Shown one piece after another: positions 35,561 to 48,539 of a stretch of 64,000 nt of DNA. Positions within the stretch are counted from its first letter, which is position 1. Each line of letters starts with the position of its first letter. The position numbers were made by a program, and so were the translations under genes. The notes under the pieces were generated by a model. The model was not told where the DNA came from, searched no databases, and was given only the letters and a program-made list of their open reading frames with translations. The stretch is from Gnetum montanum (taxonomy: Eukaryota > Streptophyta > Gnetopsida > Gnetales > Gnetaceae), in assembly GCA_015680685.1 (NCBI GenBank), contig MNCI01016594.1, positions 656,779 through 720,778 of the forward strand, given 5' to 3'.

Positions 35561-38430
35561 CTAGTGAGGACTACACTAGCCAATGTAGTTAGGATAGGTA
35601 CCAACATAGTCAGTGTCAGTAGATGGTTTTCTAGCTGTGTTATGGCTAGTTTTGAGGTCTTGATAGTCTTTATGGATAGCGTAGTGAACTAGGGTTGAAG
35701 ATTGGTGAATTTTAGCATCATTTTGATTCACTAGAAACTACAAATGGTTAGATACTTGTGACTACACTAGGAGTACATTGGCTAGTGTAGTCCCAATGTA
35801 GATGCATGGGAAAAGTAGTTATATGAGGTCTCAAAGTTGAAAATGGTATTCCATAAACTTCCTAGGGAAGTGCAGGGTCCTAGAGAAATTAAATGAGCCA
35901 TTTGGAATTCTAAATGGGTTACTAAAAGTAGACTTTTTAGACAAACATCTCATGACCATGTTGGCCAGTGTAGTTGAGGGTTGCTTCAACATAGTTGTGC
36001 CAAAACTTGGGCTTTGTGGTTAAACAAGGCCAAACTATAACTAGCTTTAGGATTCTAGGGTTCCAGGCTTCTTGAATCATGCTTTTTGCCATTTTGAATG
36101 TTTCGATGTTTGTTTAACCACTTTGGAATAAAGACTATGTTTAGACTACATTGGCCAGCATAGTCCTAGCTTGCCTCAACATATATCAATGTAATTTAGT
36201 ATTCTCATGGTTAAAGCAAGGTTAAATTATGGCTATGTGATGTTAAAATTTTTTTTGGATTTCTCAAGCTAAATTTTAGGTCATTCTAGGTGTTGTAATA
36301 CTAGCTAAACTAACTCATAACCATGACTACACTAGTACTACATTGACAAGCATAGTCTACTCTTCTCTTAGTGTAGTATGATGTGAATTCTAGATTTTGA
36401 TGAATTTCTATGATTAATGGACTAGGTCCTTGGATTTCTAGAATTACTAGAATTCCTACTTAGGGTTTTGTCTTAGGATGATTCATTTTGGAGGTTATTT
36501 GGGTATTGAGATGATCATTTCCCACTTGGACTATATTGGTCAATATAGTTGAGCCTTGCCTTAGCATATATGGTAAAAACCTAGCATTTACAAGGTTAAG
36601 ATGAGTTGAGAATGCATCTGGGTAAGTCCAAACAAGGTTTTGGGTTTCCAAGTTAGGGTTTGGACTATTTGGAATGTCACATCACTAGTCAAACCAACCT
36701 AGAACTATGACTACACTAGCTAGTGTAGTCTAGGCCCACTCCAGCATAGTCATAAGGTGAATTTTAAATTTTGATGAAATTTAATGATTAACCAACTAGC
36801 TTTTTGGTTTCTTGGATCATTGGTGTTTTAAACTAGGGTTTCAAGCTCAAGCTGGTTATTTTTTATGGTTGTTTTGATCTGAGTTATCCTATATCATTGG
36901 ACTACACTAGTTACCATACTCCCAATGTAGTTCAAGGGTGAAGGATGGGTTTTGGTCATTTTTGACTTGGTTTATAGGGTTTGGTAATCTTTGAAGTCTT
37001 TGGTAGGGTTTTGGGATTGAGATGATGTTCTAGGAAGTTGATTTGACATGTTCATGATATATTTTTATTGCTCTTACAAGGGGATTATGTTGGCTAGCCT
37101 AATTCCAAGCTTCTCTAGCATAGTCCTAAGTCTTGGGTATGTTTTGATTGATTTTTGTTCTACCTTTTGATAGTTTAAGGTTGTCAATGGTCCCAAGAGG
37201 GTGTGAAGGCTAGGATATGACACTTTGGAGGTCATTTATAGCCTTTGTTATTTTAACTCCCATCAAATACATTAGTATTATGCTAGTTAGCATAGTTGAG
37301 GTAATTTCCAGTGTAGTCCCAAGGTAAAAATGGGATTTGGCTTGTTCTCACTACATAGTTTTCCATTATAGGATCACCAAAGACTTTGAGAGAGTGTGAA
37401 GGCTAAGATATGTTGGTTTGAAGGTTATTTTTGGCTTTTACTAGCCTACCCTCTTCCAACTATGCTAGGACTATATTGGCTAGCATAGTCCTGACCATCC
37501 CTAGTGCAGTGTGAAGGTGAAAGTAATAATTATTTCATTTTTTGTTGGATTTTCTTGCATTTCAAGATTATTAGAGACTTTAGGGTTCAAAGTCTATCAT
37601 TTTAAAGGTTATTTTTAACTTTTGGTTTTTATTTCTTACTCAACTATGTTGGGACTATGTTGGGCAGCATAGTGGAGATCTCCCAAGATGTTGTCCATGC
37701 AAGAGAAGTTATTTTGTGTCCCTTTTGACCATTCTTGTGAAGTTCTAGAGCTATGAGAGGATTTGGATAGGGTTTGGTGCATGGTGTGGCAATTTTGGAG
37801 TTGATCAAAAGTTTGGCTAGTGATGGGATTCATTATCCCACTTGGGGCTATTGTGGCTAGTGTAGTTAGGCAACTGGGTAGTGTAGTTGCTTAAAATAGT
37901 AAGTTTTGACATAATTTCTAGCTTTCCTTACTATACAGAGTTTTTGAATATGAACACTTGATTTACTATTTTGGACATAATTTTTTGGGTTTAAACATGA
38001 CATGGATGGACATCTAGGAGGTGGGTTCTAGTAGTGGTTGAAGTTTAGAATTTATCCTAAGGCTTCTAGGGGCTTAAAACCTAGTGTAGTTACCATGAAG
38101 AAGCCAAAATCCAAGTGTATTAGGATTTTATTATTGACTTGTTGGAGAGGCATCTAGTGGGATCCACCTTAAGTTTGAATTATTAAAATAATTCTTTTTC
38201 TACCAACCCAGCATAGTCATACCTTTAAATTATGATCATGGAGTGGTACTTGTGTAAGCATTTTGGGAAATGAGGGTTTTGGTGATCAATGCATAAGTTT
38301 GGGATTGGTTATCACATTATAATTTTACACAAATAAAATTTCTCACATCACTTCCATCCTACAGATCCTAGCATCAAAGTTTTGATCTTGTTCTTTCTTT
38401 ATACAGACCTCTTCTTAGCATAGTCCCACT
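35560..38430. repeat. ~190-bp tandem array with palindromic core, copy C
   Basis: At least 13 units with cores near 35575, 35777, 35960, 36150, 36342, 36534, 36716, 36906, 37090, 37282, 37474, 37656 and 37850, spacing 182-202 bp. Weaker cores continue to about 38,430. Cores such as CTACATTGGCCAGCATAG keep the two half-sites of the copy A array. The array ends less than 100 bp before exon 1 of the antisense gene. Confidence 0.8.
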
Positions 38431-38513
38431 ATGCTACACCAAGTGGTAAGTGTAGTTGTTGTAGGATCTCTAGGAATTTGAAGATCTTGTTGGTTTGGCA
38501 TTGCTCATTCAAG

Positions 38514-41500
38514 ATGTCTAAGAGGAGAGATTCAATGAAAAAAATATAGCATTGGAAGAGGCTAATGTAGCTACTAGAGGGCTTTCCAAACTACCATGGT
38601 CCTTTCTATGAGAAGGATCTTCCACCATCACTCCTAGGTACATAATCCTTAACCATTTCTAAAGACATTTTGTTGGAATTCTAGGCATTTTTGTTTGTAG
38701 ACATTGTATGTTGATTAGAATTGAATTTTGTAAAATTACTACATTATATTTTAGTCATGTTCATGGGATTTCAATGTTTTTTTTGTGTTAGGATTTGAAT
38801 ATGCCTAGTTATAAAGCTGGTTTCAATCTTTTCTATGTGGTTTTGAGCATTTCCCACCAAAAGGAAATGAAACTTTTGCATTTTTTTTATGTGGAAATAG
38901 TTAGGATTTTTAATTTTTTGTGACATAGTGTTATAGTACTATATTTAATAGTTGAAATGATCATTAAATCACTAGATTTTGACTTACAATGAATTTTCTA
39001 TGAATTTTTCATAAGCTAGTACATAGGGGTTTTATGCGGTTTTGCTATCTTTTATGTCATTTTTCTAATTTTCTATACAAAAGAAGTTAGGATTTTTTGG
39101 TTTTTTTTTTGGTTTTTGATTTTTTTTTCTTCTATTCAAAAGGCTATGGAATCACTAAATTCCAATCTATGGTTTATTTTCTATGAATTTTATCATGAAC
39201 TGGCACATGATGAGATTTTTGGTTTTCATGGCTTTACCCCTACAAAAATGGGCAACATTGAAACTTTGGAAACGTTTTTCAACCAATGTCCTAGGATCTT
39301 GGGGATTCTTGAAGGTGTTAGGATGGGTTTTTAATTTGTTTTACTGAATTTAAAAATATTTTAACATTTTTAATTAGTGATTCCCTATGGCTGGTTTTCT
39401 TAGTTTCATGTTATTGTGCAATTTTTGCTTGAATTTGTTTATGGTTTCAAATTGTTGTCAAAATTTTTTCTAGGCTTAGGACTATAGCATAGATGTTCAA
39501 TGCTATTGAATTTCATGAATAGTTAGTTCCTAAAATTATGGAAAATGTTTAGTTATTTCCTTGTATAAACGTAGTTTTGGATTGTTAAAACTACAAAACT
39601 CCCTAATTGGATAGGCAACATTGGTGTGGTTATTGAATTCTTATGGCTATGCCATAAGGTTCTCAAGATCACTTACAGGTTTTATTTTAGTTTTTCATAG
39701 TCACTTAAAATTTTTTTTAAAATTTTTGACTAACCTTCATAGAGCTTTTACTATAGCTATTTTCCCTATTAACTAGAATTTCTAGTAAAAAAATTTGCAA
39801 AACTCAAGTTGGGTTTTCACTACTGTTGTGGTATACACAAGCCATTGTGGTAGGTAAAAGCTAGTTTCTATGGCTTCAATGCTTTTACATAAAAAATTTA
39901 GTATTTTATGCATATTTCATCATTAAACTACTATTTTTTATTAGTAGGCTACTTGGTTCTATCAAGTTATATGTAAAGTGTTCACAATATTGGTTATTTT
40001 CTTTTCACTATAAGTATTAAAAAGTATGGATTTGATTTTTTTTTTGAATTGCAAAATTGATAGTGATTTTTGTTAAAGTGTTCACAATATTGGTTATTTT
40101 CTTTTCACTATAAGTATTAAAAAGTATGGATTTGATTTTTTTTTTGAATTGCAAAATTGATAATGATTTTTGTTATTTAAAATTTGTTCATATTTGGTTA
40201 TGAATGTTTATGGTTTTAACAATTATTATTGTTACATGTAGGACCTTCCTAAAACTAATCTTGGTTATCATTGAGTTGGTGGGATTGCTTTGCTACATCC
40301 ACACATCAAGGCCTAACATCCCATCCACAAACATGATCCTAGAGTGTGGTTTCTAATGATTTCATCTAGGGGTAATGAAATTCCTAGCCTTCCTACTCCA
40401 AAACATTAGTATGATGGTATCATCATACTTGGCTTCAGAGAATACCTTGGTGATTGTGAAGATGCTATGACCCCATCTATATGCATGATCATCAAGTTTA
40501 TTATTGATGATCTAGAAACTCATGTTAAGGATGAGCAACATGCCAAAACGTGTACTGGGGAAACTCATAAATTGTCCAAAATTTGGGACATGCCCAAGTT
40601 CATCTAGTATAGTGCTAATAATACATTACTTATTTCTCATCAAGTCAACATGCTATTGCAAAACCCTCCTAGCACTATCTACCATTTGAAGGGGTAAATC
40701 TAAAATCAAGTTGTTATTGGTTTAATTTTTGTTTTTTTTGGTAATTTTGGTTCTTAATGTTTTTGTTTAAATTTTGTTATGTTTGTAGGTACAAGATTAA
40801 TGGTCATGGGTTGATCAAGAGCAACCAGCTCTTACTTTTAACCTAAGTAACATTGGATGTATTTACTAAAGACCAAGGAGTGAGGTTCACTATGATGAAG
40901 CAACTCAAAGGTATCTTTGGTAGATATACCATGCCCTATGCCAAATCCTATCATAGGTGCTTGGCAAATGGGACAACTCATAGTTGGTGGGGAATCCCTG
41001 ATTTTAGCATGGATATGCATATCCACTTTAGTGCTCCTACACTACCTTCATCTGACAAGACAAGTAAGACTTTTCTTTTTGTTATTTTTTGTTCTATTTT
41101 ATTTTGATGTTATGTCAACATTTTCATGATTACATAGTTAGAGGTTGTCTTGGCTTTAAGTGTTTAAATTCTTTTATTGGTATGGCTACAAATTTTTGTT
41201 GATTGGTCATACTTGTTATATTTTTGTTTTATACGATGTGCTTATGCCTAAGATAATTGGCCTTGTTGCATTGTAGGAGCTACCTCCTCCACCATCACAT
41301 TGGTCATTTTGGAATATTTTGAGGAGACTCTCATGCTCAAGTATGGTGATGTGGATTTGGTGTAAGAGTGGTTGGCTAGTAGGGTGCCTAGGAATGTCCA
41401 AGCAAACATCACTGATGCAAGTTTGCTTGATCTTTTCATGAACCCTAGCTCAACCATTCCTACCCCCAAGATAGTGAACATCATCAAATCCTTTGACAAA

Positions 41501-43215
41501 GGAATGAAGAATTTAATCACCCCAAGTCCATGATGTGTTTGTCACCTTGGCCATTAATGGATCCACCTTCAGTGATCTCTTTGGTATTTCTCATGAGGGC
41601 TTAAATATTTTCACCAATATAGGTAAAGAGGTGGACCACTAGGAGGAAGTGGAATGATGCTTAGATACTCTTCATGGCCACAAGAAATTCTCTCTTAACC
41701 AGTTTTGGGTTATAGAGGCTAGAGAGGCATATCCCTTATTTCTCTCTCGGGCGTTCCCTAAGTTGTTATCATAAGAAAAGATCATGGACATTCAGAAAAC
41801 ATGAACCATGAATAAGGTCCTTTTGAAGGATGCTCAATTTAACTAGGTTGTTCATTTGGCTTTCAAGCTATGTGGGGAGATTCTTAAAGTTTGGAATAAC
41901 CTTAAGAAAAAATGACACATACACTATGCATTTTTTGTAGAAAATATAAGGAGGTTCATAGAGTTCCTAGTGTTGAGGAAGGATGGAAAATGGGTAAGCC
42001 AAGACCAATCCCACCTCTCCAAGTCTTGGGTGAAAGATGTTTATCCCATCATGTAGGCTCAAAATCCACTAGAGTATATCAAGGAGTCACTATCTATTAC
42101 CACTAAGGGACTTAGTAGTAGATGTTGTGCTACCCTTGATAGCATGGAAATTGAGCCCTAGGTTGAGTGTTGGAATGATGAAAAGGCCAAGAAATTATGT
42201 TCTAAAGTTGAAGGTATAGTTAGAGCCAAACTAAAGAGGCCTATGATTGAGGAAGCAAAACTCCAAGATAAGGTTTGTTGTTAGCCTCAACTAGGCGTGT
42301 AATGTGGTTACATGTATGTTTTAGTTTTTTCTACATTTTTAGTTATTTTATGGCTTTCATTTTTATGTTTTTAGGTTATTTTGTTATTTTTTTTTAGGAA
42401 AAATATGCTAAGTTATTTTATTTTTTTGTTGGTATTGTAGGCAAAAAATAAGAATTGATAGCCCAAGCAGTAGTAACAAAGGCAAAGCAAAAGTGCCTAG
42501 AGGAGGACCCCCTACAACTGCATGAGATTGAGGGATTATTTGATGTTGCATTGGATGATTTTGATGCCATATTTGATCCCTCACAACTAGGTGAACCCCT
42601 TTCTATCATTTCAAGTGACACTCTAGGTATATATGCATCTTGGTTCAGAGGTTCAATTTTTTTTGTTTTATGTTTAAGCTTGATCTTAATCTTTTGTTGA
42701 TCATTATGCTTATTATAGTAGCTAAGCCTTAGCACACTTCTTTAACCTCCACATTCTACATGAAGCCATGGGTAGACACTCTTGATAAGAGGGAATTGAT
42801 GCATGGGATGACTAAAGACATGATCAATCGGTTGTCAGATTGCTTCCAATGTTGGTAAGAACTTAGCTTATCTTGCACTTTTAGTTTTTCTTAGTTGTAC
42901 TATTTTAGTTTTCTTGTTTTTCATTATTCCTTGGTAATTTGGTCATTTATCATTTTTTAATATGTCATTTTGTGTTGTTTTTAGTGCCTAATATTAGATG
43001 GCATCCTAACTACCCTATTGATATTAACACCTTGTCTAGCTTGCCATCTAACGTAGAGAATGTTCTATGGAAGTTGTATAAATGTCCAACTAAATGTGCA
43101 TTTTCATGTGCTAAAACTTCATGGGAAATCTAGTGTTTCAACAAGTTCTTTTCGGAATGAGTTGTAGCATTGGAAAAGAAAAATAAGAAGCTAATTGAGG
43201 CAAACAAAGATCTCA
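38514..43215 (+). pseudogene. Intron-bearing gene antisense to copy C, exons 1-7
   Basis: Unknown protein. Proposed exons: 38,514-38,637; 40,242-40,693; 40,789-41,063; 41,277-42,272; 42,441-42,626; 42,719-42,854; 42,985-43,215 (cut by copy B). Every intron begins GT and ends AG, and several have T-rich 3' ends. Matching exon borders occur in copy B. Exon 1 starts MSKRR. Exon 3 has THSWWGIPDFSMDMHIHF (THSWCMDPK in B). Exon 4 has SSTITLVILEYFEETLMLKY, VPRNVQANITDASLLDLFMN and HIHYAFFVENIRRFIEF. Exon 5 has HEIEGLFDVALDDFDAIFD. Exon 7 ends in a Lys/Glu-rich coiled coil. The whole gene would encode very roughly 1,000 residues. I cannot assign a family; stops and shifts show that this copy is dead. 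Confidence 0.7.
39975..40174. repeat. Recent 100-bp tandem duplication
   Basis: 39,975-40,074 and 40,075-40,174 are identical except one base (TAGTG versus TAATG). It lies in intron 1 of the antisense gene in copy C. Other repeats here are 10 percent or more diverged, so this is much younger, or an assembly duplicate. Confidence 0.9.
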
Positions 43216-44000
43216 AAGATCACATGGGTGAAAGAAGCCTAGCATGGGTGACATTTCCACATACTATTTTTAGAAAATGGAGTGAATTTGATGCCATGGA
43301 GGTATCAAAACTTATCACACATAGTAACTTAGCTAGATCTAAACACTTGTAAGCACATGCATGTAGCTATAATTTTGTCAACAATCAAGAAAAATTTGTA
43401 GCTAAATTTGTGGCCTAAGACCTACATAAACTAAACCCCAACAACTTTTAAAGGTTCCACATTTTTGACATTTCTAGGCATATTTTCCATTCAAGAGATC
43501 CTACAATCTTACATAGGCACAACTTCTTGAATCTCTTAGCATGAAACCTCTATGGCCTTTGTAATCCCTATTATTCCCCCTTGAGATTTATGAGATTTTG
43601 GTATCAACACTAAGCACTTGGGCACTAAGAATTCTAGAATTACCCACTTTTGTGATCAAAATTCCTTGCACCTCTCATCCCACAATATAGCTAACATAGC
43701 ATTTCAAATCTAGTGTAAGAGAAACCAAGGTTTTGTAGCATCTACAGTGGTAGAGCCTCTAAATTATGAAGCTAACTATAGTAGTTTCAACAGATTCTAA
43801 ACCCTTGCCCAAGTGAACCCCCTGCTCTCCTCTCAAGAACAACTTTGTACACATTTCTAGACTCTACCTTTATTTTTGAATAAATTTTATAGTTTCATTC
43901 GTGTATAATTTAGATCTTTTTGCTTTATTTTTAGTGCATTTATTGTCATATCTGCATTTCATACTTTGATTTTCATTATCTTGTTTTTCCCTCCTTTAAG
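43216..44000 (+). repeat. 5' LTR of copy B, 5'-truncated (end approximate)
   Basis: Aligns with 62,200-62,980 base by base, for example 'gatgccatggaggtatcaaa' near 43,290 against 'gatgccatgggggtatcaaa' near 62,267. The same region exists in copy A from 13,660. The 3' border is not fixed because the primer-binding site was not recognised. Confidence 0.65.
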
Positions 44001-45517
44001 TCCTTAGGTGGTTTTCTAGATTGTCTAGGGTATCTCAGATCCTATTTTCTTTTTCATGGAGGCCCTTGGGATCTAGGTTCAAAGAAGTTTTGCTAATATT
44101 TTTCAATTTTTTAGTGGCTGATATTTTTAGTCACAATAGTTTTCTAGTGCTAGAAGTAGGGCCTCCACTCAATTTCTACATCCAATCCTATGTGCCCCAT
44201 TGCCAACGTTCCTTGTGAGTTCAAAATCTTTAATTTTATAGCAAAAAACATTTAAGTCTTCATAATACCCAACGTTGACATCCATACCCCTTACAACCAA
44301 AACTCAGCATTAAGGTTATAGGTGTTTGGCTTTTCATAATTTTGACAATAGTTGTGAATCTCAAGGCTAGTGTTGGTTTTTTGTTCCAACTTTTACCCCT
44401 TTTTTCTACAAATATTTTCCAATGAGGCCAACATTGGTGGTTTCACCACCCAAATTCTCATATCCCCTTACTATAAAAATTTTTCTAGCAAAGGCAATGT
44501 TGGCAACCTACCAAAACCATTTCTTATGGAAAGTTAAAGTTTCCACTTTGATTTTCAACCAAACTTTTCCCAAAGTAAATCCCCTCCCCTTAACATTGCC
44601 AAGAAAGGTGTAAGATTTTTTTCATTTTACCCCCTTTCTATCCCCTTTTCCTTCTCAGCATTTTTAGGACTATTAATTTAGTCCAGTTGGGGTTTGATAC
44701 CTATTTCTTGCCTCTTTTAGTAAATGAGGGTATACCCCCCTTGCACAATGACTTACTATTTATAGCTTGTAATCTATTTTTAGCCATTTAATTCCTTTTA
44801 GCCTAATTAAAAATTCCATTTTTTGAAATTTTTATCAAACCTCATTCGTTTATAACCTTGTTAAGAAATTATAAGCATTTTACAATGTCTTTAACCTATT
44901 GACTATCGTACCCTTTAAATTCACTGGCAATAGGTCCAACCAACAAGTTGTGAGGGTATACAACCATAAGGACCCTATCATGATCAAATGTAGATACTCT
45001 CTAAGACTTAGGGGGCAAAGTCTTGACTTCTTAGTTATAAATGAAGATCATTATAACTTCATTTGTGCTAATATTTAGGCTGGCATTTTGATTCCTTACA
45101 TGGAAGTAGAGGCCAAGAGGGAATTCAAACTTCTAAGACATGATGGGAAGGAATTCATATGACCAAATATCCCTCAATGAAAATCATGCATGAATGCTAT
45201 CTGAATTAATTGAGAATGGATGAGGTAGATGGAAAGGCTAGCTCAAATGAGTAGCAAGAGGAGGAGGATGAGTTCAAGGTAGAATCTGAACATGAAAACA
45301 TCATAGGTGGGTTGTTTCAACAAGCAATCCCCAAGGCCATAGTACTTACCTCCACCCCCTTTGTCTCCTCCTTGTAACACAAGCCACAATCCTCTACCCC
45401 TTTTTACCTCACCATGTTTGAGCCCACACTAGTCATAGCCATGCATCAAACATAATCAATGCCATAGTCCACCACATTCTATTTCTTCATGTTACTTACC
45501 ACCCAACCCAAGTCTAG
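44001..45517 (+). other. Leader and possible gag N-terminus of copy B
   Basis: The first 140 bp are shared with the segments after the LTRs at 14,340-14,452 and 62,980-63,108. Beyond that there is no recognisable domain. Some frames near 45,000-45,300 may be remnants of the gag N-terminal region. Confidence 0.4.
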
Positions 45518-46976
45518 ATGACCATCAATGATGGTTTTCATCACCACCAATTCTTTAATCATTCAAATGAGGTCCACCATAGGACCTCTAGTAACCTAGG
45601 GGTCACATATGCCTTTCATCCCTTTTGTGCCCTAGATACTAGCACAAACCTCTTTTTCTTTATTTGGTCCATCCACTACCATGATGAAACAACCTCTTCC
45701 CTCAGTGCCATAACCAATAGCAAGGCCATAGGCCTTCTAGAAAATATTGCAACCCATTATATAGATCCCATAATTGATAGGGGTACCCTAGAGCCTAGAT
45801 TAGATCTTCAAAATGATCTAGGACTTGACCAAGGAATTGAAGAGGTTCAAAGTCTCTACATATCAAAGCGTTAAGATCATGAACTTTTACTAGGATGATC
45901 CCATCAATCCCATGGTTCCACCTCTAATGCTTCCTCCTAGTATCCACATCCCTCAATTTACAATGTATAATGGAAAAGGTGACCTACGCACTCATCTCAT
46001 AATCTTTTGATCTAAGTACTTTTTGTTACAAGCATGGCTACACACAATCATGAGGATATTCCCTATGTCCCTTATTGAAAAAGTGCTTGACTAGTATTGT
46101 GCCTTACTAAGAGGATTTATATCCCCCCTTGAAGGCTTGATCATGTAATTCATTAAGTATTTCAAGTGTAAGTTGAGGTTTTATACCATCCTTGATCAAC
46201 TAATGAAGGTTAAGTAGGGAGCTCTTGAACTAGTGTAAAAGTTCATTGAATGATGGAATGGTCTACTTAATGAGATACTAGAGCCTATAGCTAAAAATCA
46301 CCTTTTGGCTATATTCAAAAGGATGGTTAATGATTTCATCAAGTCCAAACTGTACTACCTTTATCCATGATCACTTAGTCAAGCATTCTCCTAGACTAAG
46401 AACATAGAGGATGCCATGGAGGCTAGCCACAACCCTACCTACATGGCATATAAGAACCAGTGCATGTGAAGCGACAAGAACAAAGGTAAGCAAAACAACA
46501 TGAATGTTGCAATGGTAGCCAAGGAAAATAAAATAACTAACCATGGGCCAAGATCCAATTAACCTAAGGTCCATGCTAACAACCAAAACAACCATCCTTC
46601 AAAATTTGGGACCATTGCATTGACTACTTCCAAACCTAGCTTTTAGTGAAAGGATAGAATGAAATATACTATGTTACCTTTAAAATTATCTAAACTTTTG
46701 GATCAACTATTGAAGAGTGGAAGGATCCAATATAAGAAAGTGACTGCAAATTCCCATAATAGGCATGAGAGGCTATGTGAAATAGCTAAGGATTCCACTC
46801 GAGAAATAAAAGATGACCCTCACATAGCCAAATACTTCAAGCTTAACTACTTTTGCCACTATCGTCAATTGCCTGGTCATGACATTGACTTCTACCATGT
46901 ATTGAAGGATGACTTACAAAAGATGATAGAAAGGGGCAAGCTAGTTCTAGATGCTTCTAATCTTGTTCAACCTTAG
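45518..46976 (+). pseudogene. Gag of copy B
   Basis: Capsid gene of the giant element. An open N-terminal stretch (118 codons from 45,518) leads after a frame change into DDPINPMVPPLMLPPSIHIP and MYNGKGDLRTHLIIF near 45,970, matching DDPICPTVPPLTLP and YNGDSDLNAHIITF of element E. The capsid domain runs to about 46,450 with several stops, including FKRMVNDFIKSKLYYLYP. At 46,659-46,976 the frame is open again and includes FCHYRQLPGHDIDFYHVLKD, the Tat-type zinc knuckle, with Arg and Tyr in place of two of its metal ligands. The protein is therefore non-functional. Confidence 0.75.
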
Positions 46977-48520
46977 AACCAATTGACACATATGTACAAA
47001 GACTCATTGAACACCAACAATGTCTCATACATTGCATTGAAATTAAATGTTGATGATAATTGAAGGCCTACAAGGGAACTGTTCATGATTTAGGCATTCC
47101 CTCACCATGAAAGGGGCTCTTTAGCTTCCACTAGCTTAAGATCCCATTTTGTTATAAGGATACCATTGCCAACACCCCCAAAAGAGACTTTTGTCATCAA
47201 GGTTCCCTAGCCAACTACAACTAAGCCTACCCAAACAATGATACCACAAACTCCCATTATGGATAATGCGACAACCTCTTCCTTACAATCAATTAATGAC
47301 AATTAAAATTCCTTAACTAAATAGCAAAAGAAGTCTAAGAAAAATCCTAGTAATAAGGATGAAAAGTAGGCTAAGGCATGGAAGGAAGTGGACCCACTAA
47401 AATCCACTCCCATATCATTAGTACTCATGACCTCATCAACCTAGACTATTTTAATAAGCAAACTATGGAAGGGTCCTAAGATCCAAGAGAAGAAGAAAGA
47501 GGAGAAGCCACAATAACAACTACCAAAACATGAAGTGCACATTTTTGGATGCATGAAGCAATTTAGGCACAACTAAGGCAACAAGCCCATGGAAAATGAA
47601 AAAAACTTCCTAATTGTGATGGAGCAAGTTAAGAAGTCTCTTAAATAAAAAAACACAATCTTGAGCCTCTATGACTTAATCATGTCTTCTACTACACATC
47701 ATGAAGCACTAGTCAAGATGTTTACTTTTATTCATGTTAGCAATGACATTCCTACTAGCAAAAAATTAATTCATGTGGTGATGGTACCTCCCTCAACTAA
47801 GGAGATAAAAGTCAACATCACTAGTGCTTTATAATAGAAAAAACAAAGCCAATCCCCAAAATGGTGAAGTGACCAAGGCTCCTATTTTTATCACAATATG
47901 GATAGGTCAATAAAGATGCATCGAGTGCATGTGGATAATGTGGCTACAAAAAATATCATCCTATCCACCTTAGTTGAACATTTAGGCTTGATGGAACAAA
48001 TACAACATACAACAACGTTAGCTCTCAAATCTTTTAATGGATCATGTGTTGCTGTTAAGGGGTCCATCTCCTTAGACTTTGTGGTATGGAATCACTTTCC
48101 CACAACTACTAATTTCTTGGTGGTAGAGAAAACACTAGGATTTAACCATATCCTGGGAAGACTTTGGTTGGCTCAACTATGATTTATATCCTTACCTATC
48201 CACTAAGAAATTCATCTACCTTACAAGGGAGGTGAAATCATCATCCATGGTGATAATGTAGTTTTCCTAGCTATTAACAATATATAGTTTCAAGAAGAAA
48301 TTTCCAACTAGAAAGCCAAGTAACTTGAGGGAGATAAGAAAGCAAAAACAACAACGATGGGTAGGAAGATACTCTATGAGGAGAGATCCCTTTTAATATC
48401 ATTAGTGAAGGGTATGGAGAGTACAATCTTATGTAAGATAGGTTGTACACATCTCCTAATCTCTCGAAGATTAGGAAACACTTTCACAAGTGATTTACAC
48501 CCCTGATCCTTCCACCCTAT
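46977..48520 (+). pseudogene. Protease region of copy B
   Basis: A Pro/Lys/Thr-rich linker with stops (46,977-47,890) leads into an open protease frame at 47,898-48,182: VHVDNVATKNIILSTLVEHL, SFNGSCVAVKGSISLDFVVW, ending NHILGRLWLAQL. The active-site Asp is present but the following Gly is Val. After the stop, 48,225-48,290 reads GEIIIHGDNVVFLAINNI, then to about 48,520 a tail shared with A' (14,453-14,760). No RT follows: the next 5.8 kb holds the antisense gene. Confidence 0.7.
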
Positions 48521-48539
48521 GCCCTTGTAACATTGTGAC

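Larger units (their letters stand above)
21827..43215 (-). mobile_element. Giant Tat-like element, copy C, with nested insert
   Basis: Read on the minus strand from 43,215 downward it holds the opposite-strand gene (38,514-43,215 on +), the palindrome array, the pol gene (34,532 to 31,511, continuing 22,728 to 22,280) and part of the 3' untranslated region (to 21,827). Element E splits the integrase. The gag-protease end is missing because copy B's truncated LTR abuts at about 43,216; the 3' LTR is missing because the gag-only element abuts at 21,826. Confidence 0.75.

Noticed and set aside
35560-38430. Centromeric satellite
   Set aside because: The ~190-bp period is satellite-like, but only 13-14 diverged units occur, always at one place within the retroelement. 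An internal element repeat fits better.
42939-43352. Separate small genes at 42,939-43,133 and 43,170-43,352
   Set aside because: The first is exon 7 of the antisense gene with intron sequence before it; the second runs across the join into the LTR of copy B.
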